Below are positions 40,677 to 49,396 of a DNA stretch of 64,000 nucleotides, piece after piece (within the stretch, counting starts at the first letter, position 1; the number at the start of each line of letters is the position of its first letter). The translations under genes and the position numbers were made by a program. The notes under the pieces are model-generated. The model was not told the DNA's origin. It saw only the letters and a list, made by a program, of their open reading frames with translations, and did no database searches. Origin of the DNA: Streptomyces griseiscabiei (GTDB lineage Bacteria; Actinomycetota; Actinomycetes; Streptomycetales; Streptomycetaceae); contig NZ_JAGJBZ010000003.1 of assembly GCF_020010925.1 (NCBI RefSeq), forward strand, positions 62,001-126,000, given 5' to 3'.

Positions 40677-41981
40677 TCACGGGGCGTACTCGTCGAAGAG
40701 CCGCCGCGCCGCTCTCGACGCCCCGTCCGGCTCGACCAGCCCCGCCACCTCCGCCGCCCGCTCCCGCGTCTCGGGCGCCAGCGCCATCTTCAGCGCCGCC
40801 GACAGGGACTCGAACGCCGGGGTCGGTCCGTCGTGCGCCACACCGATGCCCAGCTCGGCGACCCTGCGCGCGAAGTACGGCTGGTCCCCGCCCTGCGCCA
40901 CCACCACCTGGGGCGCGCCCGCCCACGTCGCCGTGGTCGTCGTACCCGCGCCACCGTGGTGGACGACGGCGGCGACACGGCGGAAGAGCGCGTGGTGATT
41001 GGCCTCGCCGAGGACGAAGCAGTCGGCGCGGCCGTCCCGGACCTCGCGGCCGTCCCGGACCTCGCGGCCCTCCCCGCCCTCCCGGCCGTCGACGACCCCC
41101 AGCTCGGCCCAGCCCCGGGAGACGATCGCCCGGCGGCCCTGCGCGCGGACGGCCTCGACGGACGCCCGGGCGACCTCCGCCGAGCCACCGATCGCGCCGC
41201 CACCGAGCACCATGCTGCCGAAGCCGATGTACACCGGCGGCGCCCCGGCGTCCAGGAACGTCAACAGCCCGGCCGGCAACGGGCGTTCGTCCGGCACGAT
41301 CCACGTACCGGTCTGTACGACGTCGGGGCTGGAGGGGCCCCACGGATCCAGCACCGGATCCGTCGCCAGCCACGGCCGCCGCGTGAAGACGTGATCGCGC
41401 AGGCCCGTGCCCCGTCCCTCAGCCCCCTCCAGCGGCGGCAGCCCGACCGACGCCCGATGATCGTCGTACACCTCACCGAACAACGCGTCCGCGCTCCCCG
41501 CGTCGAACTCCCACAGCGCCCGGTTGTCGGTCACGCCCACCGGCAACGGCCGCCCCGGCCGCGGCATCGGCGGATGGTGCGGCGACGGCAGGGACACGGA
41601 CTGGAAGCTCGCGTACACGTACGGGAGGTCCAGCTTCTCGGCCACGGACCGCACGCAGGCCGCGGCGGGCAGCAGTCCGCTCGCCACCAGCACATCGCAC
41701 CCCTCCGCGGCCCTGGCGACCGTGTCGAACTCCGCGAGGAGTTCGGCCGCGCGCCGGGGCACGCCTTCCGGCCCCGGCGGTGTCGCCCCGGTCATCAGGG
41801 CGCGCACCGGCCGGCCGAACGGCACCAGCGGTACGTCCACGTCGGCCAGCCGCCGCGCGAACTCCTCGTCCGGCGGCGCGCACACCCGCACCTCGGCACC
41901 GAGTCCACGCAGCCGGACGGCGAGTCCGACCAGCGGCTCGACGCCCCCGCGCGAGTCGTAGTTGGCCAACAGCACACGCAT
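40677..41981 (-). CDS. rgt: GT1-type glycosyltransferase, probably rifamycin glycosyltransferase (Rgt-like)
   Basis: 434 residues from ATG 41981 with GGGGGCG upstream. Two-Rossmann GT-B fold: N-terminal RVLLANYDSRGGVEPLVGLAVRLRGLGAEVRVCAPP, and the C-terminal UDP/dTDP-sugar motif HHGGAGTTTTATWAGAPQVVV (about 350) and GGDQPYFA. In an earlier loop, an Arg/Glu/Gly insertion (VRDGREVRDGR) comes from an 18-bp tandem duplication (41031-41066). Rgt enzymes inactivate rifampicin by glycosylating its ansa chain. The assignment as Rgt rests on the RAE-like site immediately upstream and the helR gene 120 bp downstream. The fold alone shows only a macrolide/rifamycin-type glycosyltransferase. Confidence 0.75.
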   Translation of the reverse strand: MRVLLANYDSRGGVEPLVGLAVRLRGLGAEVRVCAPPDEEFARRLADVDVPLVPFGRPVRALMTGATPPGPEGVPRRAAELLAEFDTVARAAEGCDVLVASGLLPAAACVRSVAEKLDLPYVYASFQSVSLPSPHHPPMPRPGRPLPVGVTDNRALWEFDAGSADALFGEVYDDHRASVGLPPLEGAEGRGTGLRDHVFTRRPWLATDPVLDPWGPSSPDVVQTGTWIVPDERPLPAGLLTFLDAGAPPVYIGFGSMVLGGGAIGGSAEVARASVEAVRAQGRRAIVSRGWAELGVVDGREGGEGREVRDGREVRDGRADCFVLGEANHHALFRRVAAVVHHGGAGTTTTATWAGAPQVVVAQGGDQPYFARRVAELGIGVAHDGPTPAFESLSAALKMALAPETRERAAEVAGLVEPDGASRAARRLFDEYAP

Positions 41982-42038
41982 CGAAACGCCCCCGGTTCTC
42001 GTCGACAGTGGCTCAGGCCGAGGATTCTGCGGCACCAC

Positions 42039-42061
42039 GGGGGCCTTGCCGCAAGCCCCCC
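42039..42061. promoter_or_regulatory. Rifamycin-associated element (RAE)-like palindrome
   Basis: Imperfect palindrome on the minus strand: GGGGGCTTGC, one base, GCAAGGCCCC (one mismatch), 58 bp upstream of the rgt start. Size and core CTTGCGGCAAGG agree with the published 19-bp RAE, as recalled, which stands before rifamycin-inactivating genes and helR. A TATAGC -10-like hexamer lies just upstream in the rgt direction. Confidence 0.75.
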
Positions 42062-42083
42062 GGTGCGCTATACGTTGAGACAG

Positions 42084-42117
42084 GCAAGGAGAGGACGCGG
42101 ACCTCCTTGCTTTTTTT
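42084..42117 (+). terminator. Rho-independent terminator on the plus strand inside the rgt/pectate lyase divergent region
   Basis: Stem GCAAGGAG / CTCCTTGC (42084-42091 and 42103-42110) with an 11-base loop, followed by seven T's (42111-42117). It reads rightward. On the minus strand it lies upstream of the rgt promoter. No gene ends here, so it may end a short transcript starting near the RAE. Such a canonical T-run is rare in this GC-rich genome. Confidence 0.75.
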
Positions 42118-42249
42118 GTGCGCGCGATCGTTCACATCCTCGGACGATGTTCATCAGGGCACCTCATACACCCTCTCGGTTCATCCATGTGAACAAATCT
42201 GCGTCAGATCTATTGACGTGCTCAAGTCACCCCCCGACACTCGCCCACA

Positions 42250-42265
42250 GAGAAAGCGCTTTCTC
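42250..42265. promoter_or_regulatory. Perfect 16-bp palindrome before the pectate lyase
   Basis: GAGAAAGCGCTTTCTC, 43 bp upstream of the pectate lyase start. The A/T-rich arms around a central GCGC fit a LacI-family operator. The regulator is not adjacent. Confidence 0.6.
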
Positions 42266-42308
42266 CATTGGATCGCTCTGGCTGGACCCTCATCCCTGGA
42301 GACCGACG

Positions 42309-43877
42309 ATGCTCACAAGACCCATCCCCGCCACGGCGAGCGCGGCGCTGCTCGCGGGCCTGCTGGTCACCTTCTCCACCGCACCTGCGCAGGCCGCGAC
42401 CACCCGCTACGAGGCCGAGACGGCGCCCGCCGTCTGCACCGGCACGATCGACTCCGACTGGACCGGCTACTCGGGCGGCGGATTCTGCAACGGCACCAAC
42501 GCCGCGGGCGCGTACGTCCAGTTCACCGTGACCGCACCCGCATCGGGCACGGCGACCCTGTCCGTCCGCTTCGCCAACGGCACCACCGCCGCACGGGCCG
42601 CGACCGTCACCGTGAACGGGACGACCGCCGCGACCACGTCCTTCGAGTCCACCGGTACCTGGACGGCGTGGACCACCAAGACGCTGACGGTCCCCGTCAC
42701 CTCGGGCAGCAACGTCATCCGGATCAACCCCACCGCCGCCACCGGACTGCCCAACATCGACCACCTCGACGCGAACGTCCCCGACGGCTCCACCACACCG
42801 CCGCCGGCGGGTTCCGCGCTGTACGTCTCCCCGACCGGGACCGACGGCGCGGCCGGTACCGTCTCCGCCCCCACCACCCTCACCTCGGCCATCAGCCGGA
42901 TCACGGCCGGCGGGACGATCTACCTGCGCGGCGGGACGTACGCCCACGCCTCCACCGTCACCATCCCGGTCGGCAGCTCCGCCACCTCCGCCGCCCGCAC
43001 CACCCTGACCGCCTACCCGGGCGAGACCCCGGTCCTCAACTTCTCGGCGCAGAGCGAGAGTTCGTCGAACCGGGGGCTCCAGCTCAACGCCTCGTACTGG
43101 CACGTCAAGGGCCTCGTCGTCGAGCGGGCCGGGGACAACGGCATCTACGTCGGCGGCAGCAACAACGTCATCGAGCGCACGGTCACCCGCTTCAACCGGG
43201 ACACGGGGCTCCAGCTCGGCCGGATCTCCTCCACCTCGCCCAGCGGCGAGTGGCCCGCCAACAACCTGATCCTCAGCGCCGAGTCGCACGACAACGCCGA
43301 CTCCGACGGCGAGGACGCGGACGGATTCGCGGCGAAGCTGACGACCGGGTCCGGGAACGTGTTCCGGTACGCCGTCGCCCACAACAACATCGACGACGGC
43401 TGGGACCTCTACACCAAGACCGACACCGGGCCCATCGGACCGGTGACCGTCGAGGACTCGCTCGCCTACGAGAACGGCACGCTGAGCGACGGCTCCCAGG
43501 CCGGCAACGGCGACCGCAACGGCTACAAGCTCGGCGGCGACGACATCGCCGTCAACCACATCGTGCGGCGCAGCATCGCCTACGACAACGGCAAGCACGG
43601 TTTCACGTGGAACAGCAACCCGGGCACCATGGCCGTCTCGGGGAACGTGAGCATCGACAACACCGAGCGGAACTTCAACTTCGACGGCGGCACGTCGGTG
43701 TTCCGCGACAACACCTCCTGCCGGAGCGGCAGCGGTACGAACGACCGGATCATCGGCAGCTCCGACAGCTCCAACCAGTTCTGGTCCGGGACGAACGGGT
43801 CCCGCTGCTCCGCGTACTCCGGCGGGCTGAACTGGTCCTTCGCCGGTGACGGCAGGCTGAACGTCAGCTTCGGCTGA
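42309..43877 (+). CDS. Secreted pectate lyase, PL9-like, with N-terminal CBM35
   Basis: 522 residues from ATG 42309 (frames reaching further left are not supported). Signal peptide 1-29 (ALLAGLLVTFSTAPAQAA). CBM35 (about 30-155): TRYEAETAPAVCTGTI, SGGGFCNG, AAGAYVQFTV and NVIRINPT, a carbohydrate/uronic-acid-binding sandwich. After a Pro linker, the right-handed parallel beta-helix (165-522) with a PL9-style signature DNADSDGEDADGFAAK and HNNIDDGWDLY, where Asp residues bind calcium. It cleaves polygalacturonate outside the cell. A palindromic operator stands just upstream. Confidence 0.88.
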   Translation: MLTRPIPATASAALLAGLLVTFSTAPAQAATTRYEAETAPAVCTGTIDSDWTGYSGGGFCNGTNAAGAYVQFTVTAPASGTATLSVRFANGTTAARAATVTVNGTTAATTSFESTGTWTAWTTKTLTVPVTSGSNVIRINPTAATGLPNIDHLDANVPDGSTTPPPAGSALYVSPTGTDGAAGTVSAPTTLTSAISRITAGGTIYLRGGTYAHASTVTIPVGSSATSAARTTLTAYPGETPVLNFSAQSESSSNRGLQLNASYWHVKGLVVERAGDNGIYVGGSNNVIERTVTRFNRDTGLQLGRISSTSPSGEWPANNLILSAESHDNADSDGEDADGFAAKLTTGSGNVFRYAVAHNNIDDGWDLYTKTDTGPIGPVTVEDSLAYENGTLSDGSQAGNGDRNGYKLGGDDIAVNHIVRRSIAYDNGKHGFTWNSNPGTMAVSGNVSIDNTERNFNFDGGTSVFRDNTSCRSGSGTNDRIIGSSDSSNQFWSGTNGSRCSAYSGGLNWSFAGDGRLNVSFG

Positions 43878-44745
43878 CCGACCCGTGTGCCGTGCCGGTC
43901 CCCTCGACGAAGGCCGTCACGGCACGCGCGTACGCCTCTGGGTGGGTCACGTGCGGGATGTGGCCCGCGCCCTCGAAGGTGTGGGTCGCCGCCTGGGGGA
44001 GGGCCTCGGTGAGGCGGGCGGTGATCGGGGCGAACCACGGCAGTCCGGCGGTGCCGCCGGTGAGGAGGGCCGGGCCGGTGTAGGCGGCGAGGCGGGGGAG
44101 GTCCAGGTCGTCCCAGTGGGGGTCGTCGTGTTCGTCGAGGAACGTGGGGGCGTTGGCCAGGAAGGTCTGCCGGACCGGGGGCGGGAGCCGGTCCCAGGTA
44201 CCGGGGCCGAGGGCGATCTCGTCGGTGAACTGGCGGGCCGCCGCCGGGTAGTCGCCCGCGCGGAGGTGGGCGAGGACGGAGGCGAACTTCCCGGCGATGT
44301 CCGTGAGGAGGGGCGGCCGTGGGTCGAGCGTGCCGGGACCGCCGTGGCCGTCGGGACCGTCGGGACCGTCGCCCACGATCCCCGTCAGCGGCGGGTCGTG
44401 GGCGACCAGGCCCAAAAACAGGTCGGGGCGGTGGGTGGCCAGGCCCAGCGTGGTGGAGGCGCCGAAGGAGTTGCCCGCGACGTACGCCGGGGCGAAGCCG
44501 AGGGTTTCCATCAGGGCGGCCAGGTCCTCCTCGTCCTCACGGCGGGTGCCCTGTCCCGGTGGGCGTTCGCTGCGGCTGTGGCCGCGGCGGTCGTAGACCA
44601 GGACACGGAAGCGTTCGGTGAGGGCGGGGAGGACCGGGATCCAGTTGTGGTGGTCGCCCCAGGAGCCGTGCACCAGGACCAGCGGGTCACCGGAACCGGC
44701 CGTCTTGTAGAACAGCTCGACGCCGTTCGCCTTGGCCCAGGGCAT
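43864..44745 (-). CDS. Alpha/beta-hydrolase fold protein
   Basis: 293 residues from ATG 44745 (AGGAGACCC upstream). Alpha/beta hydrolase features: oxyanion strand LVLVHGSWGDHHNW, nucleophile elbow GNSFGAS with Ser93, a cap-domain region (about 130-215) with a GDGPDGPDGHGGPG loop, and catalytic His near the C-terminus in EGAGHIPHV. The substrate could be an ester, epoxide or lactone. Its last 14 bases overlap the end of the convergent pectate lyase gene. Confidence 0.88.
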   Translation of the reverse strand: MPWAKANGVELFYKTAGSGDPLVLVHGSWGDHHNWIPVLPALTERFRVLVYDRRGHSRSERPPGQGTRREDEEDLAALMETLGFAPAYVAGNSFGASTTLGLATHRPDLFLGLVAHDPPLTGIVGDGPDGPDGHGGPGTLDPRPPLLTDIAGKFASVLAHLRAGDYPAAARQFTDEIALGPGTWDRLPPPVRQTFLANAPTFLDEHDDPHWDDLDLPRLAAYTGPALLTGGTAGLPWFAPITARLTEALPQAATHTFEGAGHIPHVTHPEAYARAVTAFVEGTGTAHGSVSRS

Positions 44746-44863
44746 GGTGGGTCTCCTCGTCCGCCGGGGTCGGTGGCCGCCACCGTCCGGTGGTGCCGTG
44801 GACCTCAACGAGGCGTCGCACCCGTGGGTTGTGCGCGCGCCGGACGCGGTGCGTCCTGGGTGA

Positions 44864-45277
44864 TCAGCCCTGCGCCCCGCTGATGTTGACCATCCACGGG
44901 ACGCCGAAGCGGTCCGTGCACATGCCGAAGACGTCGCCCCACATCTGCTTGTCGAGGGGGACCGCGACGGAGCCGCCCTCGGAGAGCTTCTCCCAGTAGC
45001 CGCGCAGCTCGGTGTCGTCCTCACCGCTGAGGCTGACGGAGAAGCCGCCGCCCGGCCGGTACTCCATGCCGGGCGGGGTGTCGGCGCCCATGAGGGTGAA
45101 GCCGTTCGGCGCCTCCAGCATGCCGTGCATGATCTTGTCGGACTCCGGGGCGTCCGGCTGGCCGAAGCTGCCGAAGGTGTTCAGCGACAGCTCGCCGCCG
45201 AAGACCTCCTTGTAGAACTCCAGCGCCTGCCGGGCGTCTCCGTCGAAGCTGAGGTAGGGATTGAGCCGCGAGACCAT
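44864..45277 (-). CDS. VOC-superfamily protein (PhnB/glyoxalase-like)
   Basis: 137 residues from ATG 45277 with AGGGAGG upstream. Two VOC half-domains: LNPYLSFDGDARQALEFYKEVFGGELSLNTFGSFG and DTELRGYWEKLSEGGSVAVPLDKQMWGDVFGMCTDRFGVPWMVNI. Matches the PhnB-type VOC group, usually of unknown function. A single gene, 118 bp upstream of the hydrolase start on the same strand. Confidence 0.9.
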   Translation of the reverse strand: MVSRLNPYLSFDGDARQALEFYKEVFGGELSLNTFGSFGQPDAPESDKIMHGMLEAPNGFTLMGADTPPGMEYRPGGGFSVSLSGEDDTELRGYWEKLSEGGSVAVPLDKQMWGDVFGMCTDRFGVPWMVNISGAQG

Positions 45278-45428
45278 GAGAACCTCCCTGAAACGGACAA
45301 ACAGGTATGCGATCGGTTGTCCGGAGACTAGCCCCCGGCACTGACAACGGCATGCCGGGAGCGAAGGCGAGGGCGGGTCCACCGGAGCGCGAGGACGGCG
45401 GCGAGGACGTCTCGGGGCGGCGTGGTGG

Positions 45429-46316
45429 TCAGATCTTCGTCGGTTCCAGATCCGTGCCGGCTATCTGCGAGGCCAGCTTCGGGCGGACCGTGAGCAGGTC
45501 GGCGGCGATGGGGTCGTGGAAGTACTTCCGGTAGAGCCTGACGTAGGTGCCGTCGTCGATCATCGCGTCGATCTGGGCGTCGAGGTCCTTGACCAGCTTC
45601 GGGTCGCCGTTCTTGCGCAGCGGGAACGCGCTGCCCTGGAGGCTGTCCAGTTCCACCGCGACCCGTACGGGATGCCGCTCGGCGTACTCGTCCGCGTCGG
45701 CGCCGCCGAGGACGACCGCGTCGACGCCGCCGGAGAGGAGCTGGGTGATCAGGGCGGTCTGGTCCTTGAACTTCACCAGTTCCGCCTTGCCCATCTCCCG
45801 GTCGACGAAGGTCTCCTGGACCGAGCCGCTGACCGCGCCGACCCGCCGGCCCGCGAAGTCCTGGAGCGCGTCGAACGTGCTCGCCTTCCCCGTCTTCAGG
45901 GTCACCACATCGGTGAAGCCCCAGTAGTAGGGGGCCGTGAACGCGACCTGCTTCTTGCGTTCGGCCGTGGCGCCCACCCCGGCCACGCCGATGTCGTACT
46001 GGCCGGCGGACAGGCCCGCGAGGATGCCCTGGAGGTTGGTCGTCTTGTACTGGATCTTCACCCCGAGCCGTTTCGCGGCCTCGTCCATCAGGTCCACGGC
46101 GAATCCGCTGGGGTTGCCGGAGGCGTCCGTGACGGCGAAGGGCGGCTGTTCGGCCTGGGTGGCGGCGGTGATCACACCGCCGCGGACCGTGTCGTACGGG
46201 TCGGTCGCGGAACCCGCCGCCTCGCTGTCCCCGCCGCAGCCGGTGAGCGGGAGGAGCAGGGCGAGGGCGAGGGCGGAGGTGGCGGCGCCGGTCAGCAGTC
46301 TTCTGTTCACGGTCAT
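45429..46316 (-). CDS. Amino-acid ABC transporter, solute-binding lipoprotein
   Basis: 295 residues from ATG 46316 (AAGGAAC upstream). Lipobox LPLTGC for lipid anchoring at Cys29. SBP_bac_3 domain: PFAVTDASGNPSGFAVDLMDEAAKRLGVKIQYKT, GQYDIGVAGVGATAERKKQVAFTAPYYWG and QLLSGGVDAVVL. Binds a polar amino acid or amino-acid-like compound and delivers it to the permease. Last gene of a four-gene operon (amidohydrolase, permease, ATPase, binding protein). Confidence 0.92.
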   Translation of the reverse strand: MTVNRRLLTGAATSALALALLLPLTGCGGDSEAAGSATDPYDTVRGGVITAATQAEQPPFAVTDASGNPSGFAVDLMDEAAKRLGVKIQYKTTNLQGILAGLSAGQYDIGVAGVGATAERKKQVAFTAPYYWGFTDVVTLKTGKASTFDALQDFAGRRVGAVSGSVQETFVDREMGKAELVKFKDQTALITQLLSGGVDAVVLGGADADEYAERHPVRVAVELDSLQGSAFPLRKNGDPKLVKDLDAQIDAMIDDGTYVRLYRKYFHDPIAADLLTVRPKLASQIAGTDLEPTKI

Positions 46317-46393
46317 GGCTGTCGTTCCTTCTGTGGGTTCGGGCCGTGGGTTCGGGCGGAGGGTTCGGGCGGACGGCTCGGGCGGGGGTGGCG

Positions 46394-47176
46394 TCACAGG
46401 ACCTGGGAGAGGAACTGGCGCAGGCGCGGATGCCGGGCGTCCTCGAACAGACGGTCGGGGGTGTCGATCTCGGCGAGGCGGCCGTCGTCCATGAAGGCGA
46501 CACGGTCGGCGGCCTCGCGGGCGAAGCCCATCTCGTGGGTGACGACGGCCATGGTCATCCCGCCGGACGCGAGGTCCCGCATGACGGCGAGGACGTCCTT
46601 GACCAGCTCGGGGTCGAGGGCGGAGGTGGCCTCGTCGAAGAGCATCACCTCGGGCTCCATGGCGAGCGCGCGGGCGATGGCGACGCGCTGCTGCTGACCG
46701 CCGGAGAGCCCGCCGGGCCGCCGACCGGCGAAGGCGGCGAGGCCGACCTCGGCGAGCCGGCGGTGGGCGATCACCCGGGCCTCGTCGCGGCCCAGGCCCT
46801 TGACCGAGGTCAGGGCGACGGTGACATTGCGCTCGACGCTCATGTGCGGGAACAGGTTGAAGTGCTGGAAGACCATGCCGATCCGGGCACGGGCCCCGTC
46901 CACGTCGGCCCGCGGGGCGGTCAGACAGGTCTCGCCGAGCCAGATCTCCCCGGAGTCGGGGGTCTCCAGCAGGTTGAGGCACTTCAGGAGGGTGGACTTG
47001 CCGGAGCCGGACGGTCCGATGAGGCACAGGGTCTCGCCCCGGCGGACGTCGAGGGTGATGTCCCGCAGCACGGTCGTCCTGCCGTAGCTCTTGAACAGGC
47101 CGGTGACCTGGAGGGCGGCGGGCGGGGCGGGGGTGACGGTCACGCCGGCCGGGGCGGGGGGCTTGGTGGTGGTCAT
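46394..47176 (-). CDS. Amino-acid ABC transporter, ATP-binding protein
   Basis: 260 residues from ATG 47176. Walker A GPSGSGKS at 54-61, Q-loop [10 protein letters not shown], signature LSGGQQQR, Walker [13 protein letters not shown] and H-loop VVTHEM. This is the GlnQ/HisP polar amino-acid branch. The N-terminal 22 residues are a Pro/Ala tail. It overlaps the permease stop by 4 bp and is 77 bp before the binding protein gene. Confidence 0.95.
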   Translation of the reverse strand: MTTTKPPAPAGVTVTPAPPAALQVTGLFKSYGRTTVLRDITLDVRRGETLCLIGPSGSGKSTLLKCLNLLETPDSGEIWLGETCLTAPRADVDGARARIGMVFQHFNLFPHMSVERNVTVALTSVKGLGRDEARVIAHRRLAEVGLAAFAGRRPGGLSGGQQQRVAIARALAMEPEVMLFDEATSALDPELVKDVLAVMRDLASGGMTMAVVTHEMGFAREAADRVAFMDDGRLAEIDTPDRLFEDARHPRLRQFLSQVL

Positions 47177-48000
47177 CGGGGCTCTCCTCCGCCGGAGCCG
47201 GACTCGCCGACGCGTACAGGGGTTTTCGGCAGGTCCGGTTCGGTCGGGGCCGGGTCCGGCGGTACGGCCTCGGGGCGCGGGCCCTCGCGCAGCCGGCGGT
47301 CCAGGTGGTTGACGAAGTAGGTCAGCGGGATCGTGAGCGCGAGGTAGCTGATACCGGCGGCGATGAGGGGAGAGGAGTTGTACGTACGGGCCACCTCCTC
47401 CTGCGCGATGAAGTACAGCTCGCGCTGCCCGGCCGCGAGGCCGAGCAGGTAGACCAGCGAACTCTCCTTGATGTCCTTCACGAACTGGCCCGCCATCGCG
47501 GGCAGCACACGACGGACGCCCTGCGGTACGACGATCAGCCGCATCGCCGTCAGATAGCCCATGCCGAGGCTGCGGGCCGCCTGCAGCTGGCCGGCGTCGA
47601 CGCTCTGGATGCCGGAGCGGAAGATCTCCGCCGTGTAGGCGCCGGAGATGATGCCGATCGCGAGGATCGCGTAGCCGAAGGGGTCGGTGCCGAAGGGCCG
47701 GATACCGGCGGCGGGCAGCCCCACCCCGACCAGCATCACCGTGATGATCACGGGCAGGCCCCGGAACACGTCCACGTAGAGGCGGGCGGGGAGCCGTACC
47801 CACCAGCGTTTCGACAGCAGCAGCATCGCCGCCAGCAGGGCGATCACGATGCCCAGCACGATCGCGCCGGCCGCGATGACCAGGGTGTTCAGCAGGCCCT
47901 CGGTGAGGAGGCGGGGGAAGGTGCGGGCGATGAGGTCCCAGTCGAAGAAGGTGTCGACGAGGGCGTCGGAGGCGGTGGTGGACGAGGCGGGCGCGGTCAT
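47173..48000 (-). CDS. Amino-acid ABC transporter, permease
   Basis: 275 residues from ATG 48000. HisM/GlnP-type permease with the EAA-like loop [31 protein letters not shown] (about 138-168) and five membrane helices. The long Pro/Glu-rich cytoplasmic tail (about 238-275) is unusual. It overlaps the amidohydrolase stop at one end and the ATPase start at the other. A single permease implies a homodimer. Confidence 0.93.
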   Translation of the reverse strand: MTAPASSTTASDALVDTFFDWDLIARTFPRLLTEGLLNTLVIAAGAIVLGIVIALLAAMLLLSKRWWVRLPARLYVDVFRGLPVIITVMLVGVGLPAAGIRPFGTDPFGYAILAIGIISGAYTAEIFRSGIQSVDAGQLQAARSLGMGYLTAMRLIVVPQGVRRVLPAMAGQFVKDIKESSLVYLLGLAAGQRELYFIAQEEVARTYNSSPLIAAGISYLALTIPLTYFVNHLDRRLREGPRPEAVPPDPAPTEPDLPKTPVRVGESGSGGGEPR

Positions 48001-49238
48001 GACGGCTCCTCGGCGGGCGGCCGGGCGGCACCGGGTGAGGCACGGTGGGCGGAGGCGGTGAACTCCTCGCGGGCGGCGGCCAGAAGGGCCGGGTCGGTGA
48101 GGAGTTCCAGGGCCAGGGCGGCCAGGGCGGTCGCGATCGTCTCCGTCGCGTCATGGGCGCGGGGGGCGCGGGCGGCCTCACGCATCCGCGTGGAGTGGCC
48201 GGGGGTGTCCCGGTCGCAGATCTGGACGTACGGGTGGATGGTCGGCAGGGCGACGGAGACGTTGCCGATGTCGGAGGAGCCGGCCGGGTTCGCCGGTGAC
48301 GGGGGTTCCAGGAGCAGACCGAGGGCGGCGGCGTGGTCGGCGAGCCGGTCGGCCAGGACCATGTTGTTGTCGCGCTCGGCATAGCGGGGCGCGGTCTCGG
48401 TGTGCTCCACGGTGGTGCCGGTGGCGATCGCCGCGCCGTTCGCCGCCGCGAGCACCCGGGGCAGCAGGGCGTCCAGGGCGGGGGAGGTGGCCTCCCGGAC
48501 GTAGATGTCGACCTCGGTGCGGTCGGGGACGACGTTCGGGGCGGCGCCGCCGTCCGCGATGATGCCGTGCACCCGGGCCGTGGGCGGCATGAACTGGCGC
48601 AGCGAGTCGACCGCCGTGAGGAACAGCTGCGCGGCGGCGGCCGCGGAACGGCCCTCCCAGGGGGACTTGGCGGCATGGGCCGCGACACCGTGGAAGGTCA
48701 GCCGCAGGTGACTGGCGGCCAGGGCGTGCCGGGCGCGCAGACCGCGGTCGGCGGGGTGGAACATGAGCGCCGCGTCCACGTCCCGGAAGACACCGCGCTC
48801 CAGCATCAGGATCTTGCCGCCGCCGCCCTCCTCGCCCGGGGTGCCGATCACCTTCAGGGTGCCGGGGTGGTCGGGGCGTACGGCGGCGACGGCGAGGGCG
48901 GCGGTGAGACCGCCGGCCGCGATGAGGTTGTGGCCGCAGCCGTGGCCGATGCCGGGGAGGGCGTCGTACTCCAGCAGCAGGGCGATGGTGGGGGCGCCGG
49001 TCGCCGTGTCCTCGGCGGCGGCTCCCCGGTGGGTGGCCGTGAACGCTGTCGGGAGGCCCGCCACGCCCTTGTCCAGCTCGAAGCCGGCGGCGGCGAGACG
49101 GCCGGACAGCTGCTCGACGGCGTAGTGCTCCTCGAAGCGGGTCTCCGGGGTCGCGTGCAGGTCGAGGCTGAGTTGTTCGAGCGCGGGGCGGCGCTCGCGC
49201 ACGGCGTCGCGGAGTTCCGCGAGGGCATGAGGGTTCAT
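47997..49238 (-). CDS. M20-family amidohydrolase/peptidase (AbgB-like)
   Basis: 413 residues. The M20 dizinc fold: [10 protein letters not shown] (about 97-106) with metal-binding Cys/His, [11 protein letters not shown] carrying the catalytic Glu-Glu pair, MFHPAD, and [13 protein letters not shown] in the dimerisation lid. Closest in look to AbgB-type p-aminobenzoyl-glutamate hydrolases and related N-acyl amino-acid hydrolases. As first gene of the importer operon it probably hydrolyses the imported conjugate. It is divergent from the ArsR-like regulator. Confidence 0.92.
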   Translation of the reverse strand: MNPHALAELRDAVRERRPALEQLSLDLHATPETRFEEHYAVEQLSGRLAAAGFELDKGVAGLPTAFTATHRGAAAEDTATGAPTIALLLEYDALPGIGHGCGHNLIAAGGLTAALAVAAVRPDHPGTLKVIGTPGEEGGGGKILMLERGVFRDVDAALMFHPADRGLRARHALAASHLRLTFHGVAAHAAKSPWEGRSAAAAAQLFLTAVDSLRQFMPPTARVHGIIADGGAAPNVVPDRTEVDIYVREATSPALDALLPRVLAAANGAAIATGTTVEHTETAPRYAERDNNMVLADRLADHAAALGLLLEPPSPANPAGSSDIGNVSVALPTIHPYVQICDRDTPGHSTRMREAARAPRAHDATETIATALAALALELLTDPALLAAAREEFTASAHRASPGAARPPAEEPS

Positions 49239-49342
49239 GGCGACTCCGGGGGTCCGGGGAGGGATGGGGGGAGTGGGCCGGGGCGGGCCGGGCCTGGGTG
49301 GGATTGCCGGAACCGTAGGCCCGGCGGAGGGTGCTCTCTACG

Positions 49343-49370
49343 ATGGTTGTCGCGGTCGCGGTAACCATCG
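49343..49370. promoter_or_regulatory. 28-bp dyad in the amidohydrolase/regulator divergent region
   Basis: Arms GATGGTT and AACCATC enclose a CGCG-GT-CGCG core, so the whole element is nearly symmetric. It lies 105 bp from the amidohydrolase start and 27 bp from the regulator start, the expected place for an ArsR-like repressor site. Confidence 0.6.
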
Positions 49371-49396
49371 GGGGACCGGGCGGCCTGGAGGTCTCC

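Noticed and set aside
40017..42308. The N-terminal part of a 1286-codon frame that ends in the pectate lyase
   Set aside because: Overlaps helR and rgt in antisense. The real gene starts at ATG 42309 with a signal peptide.
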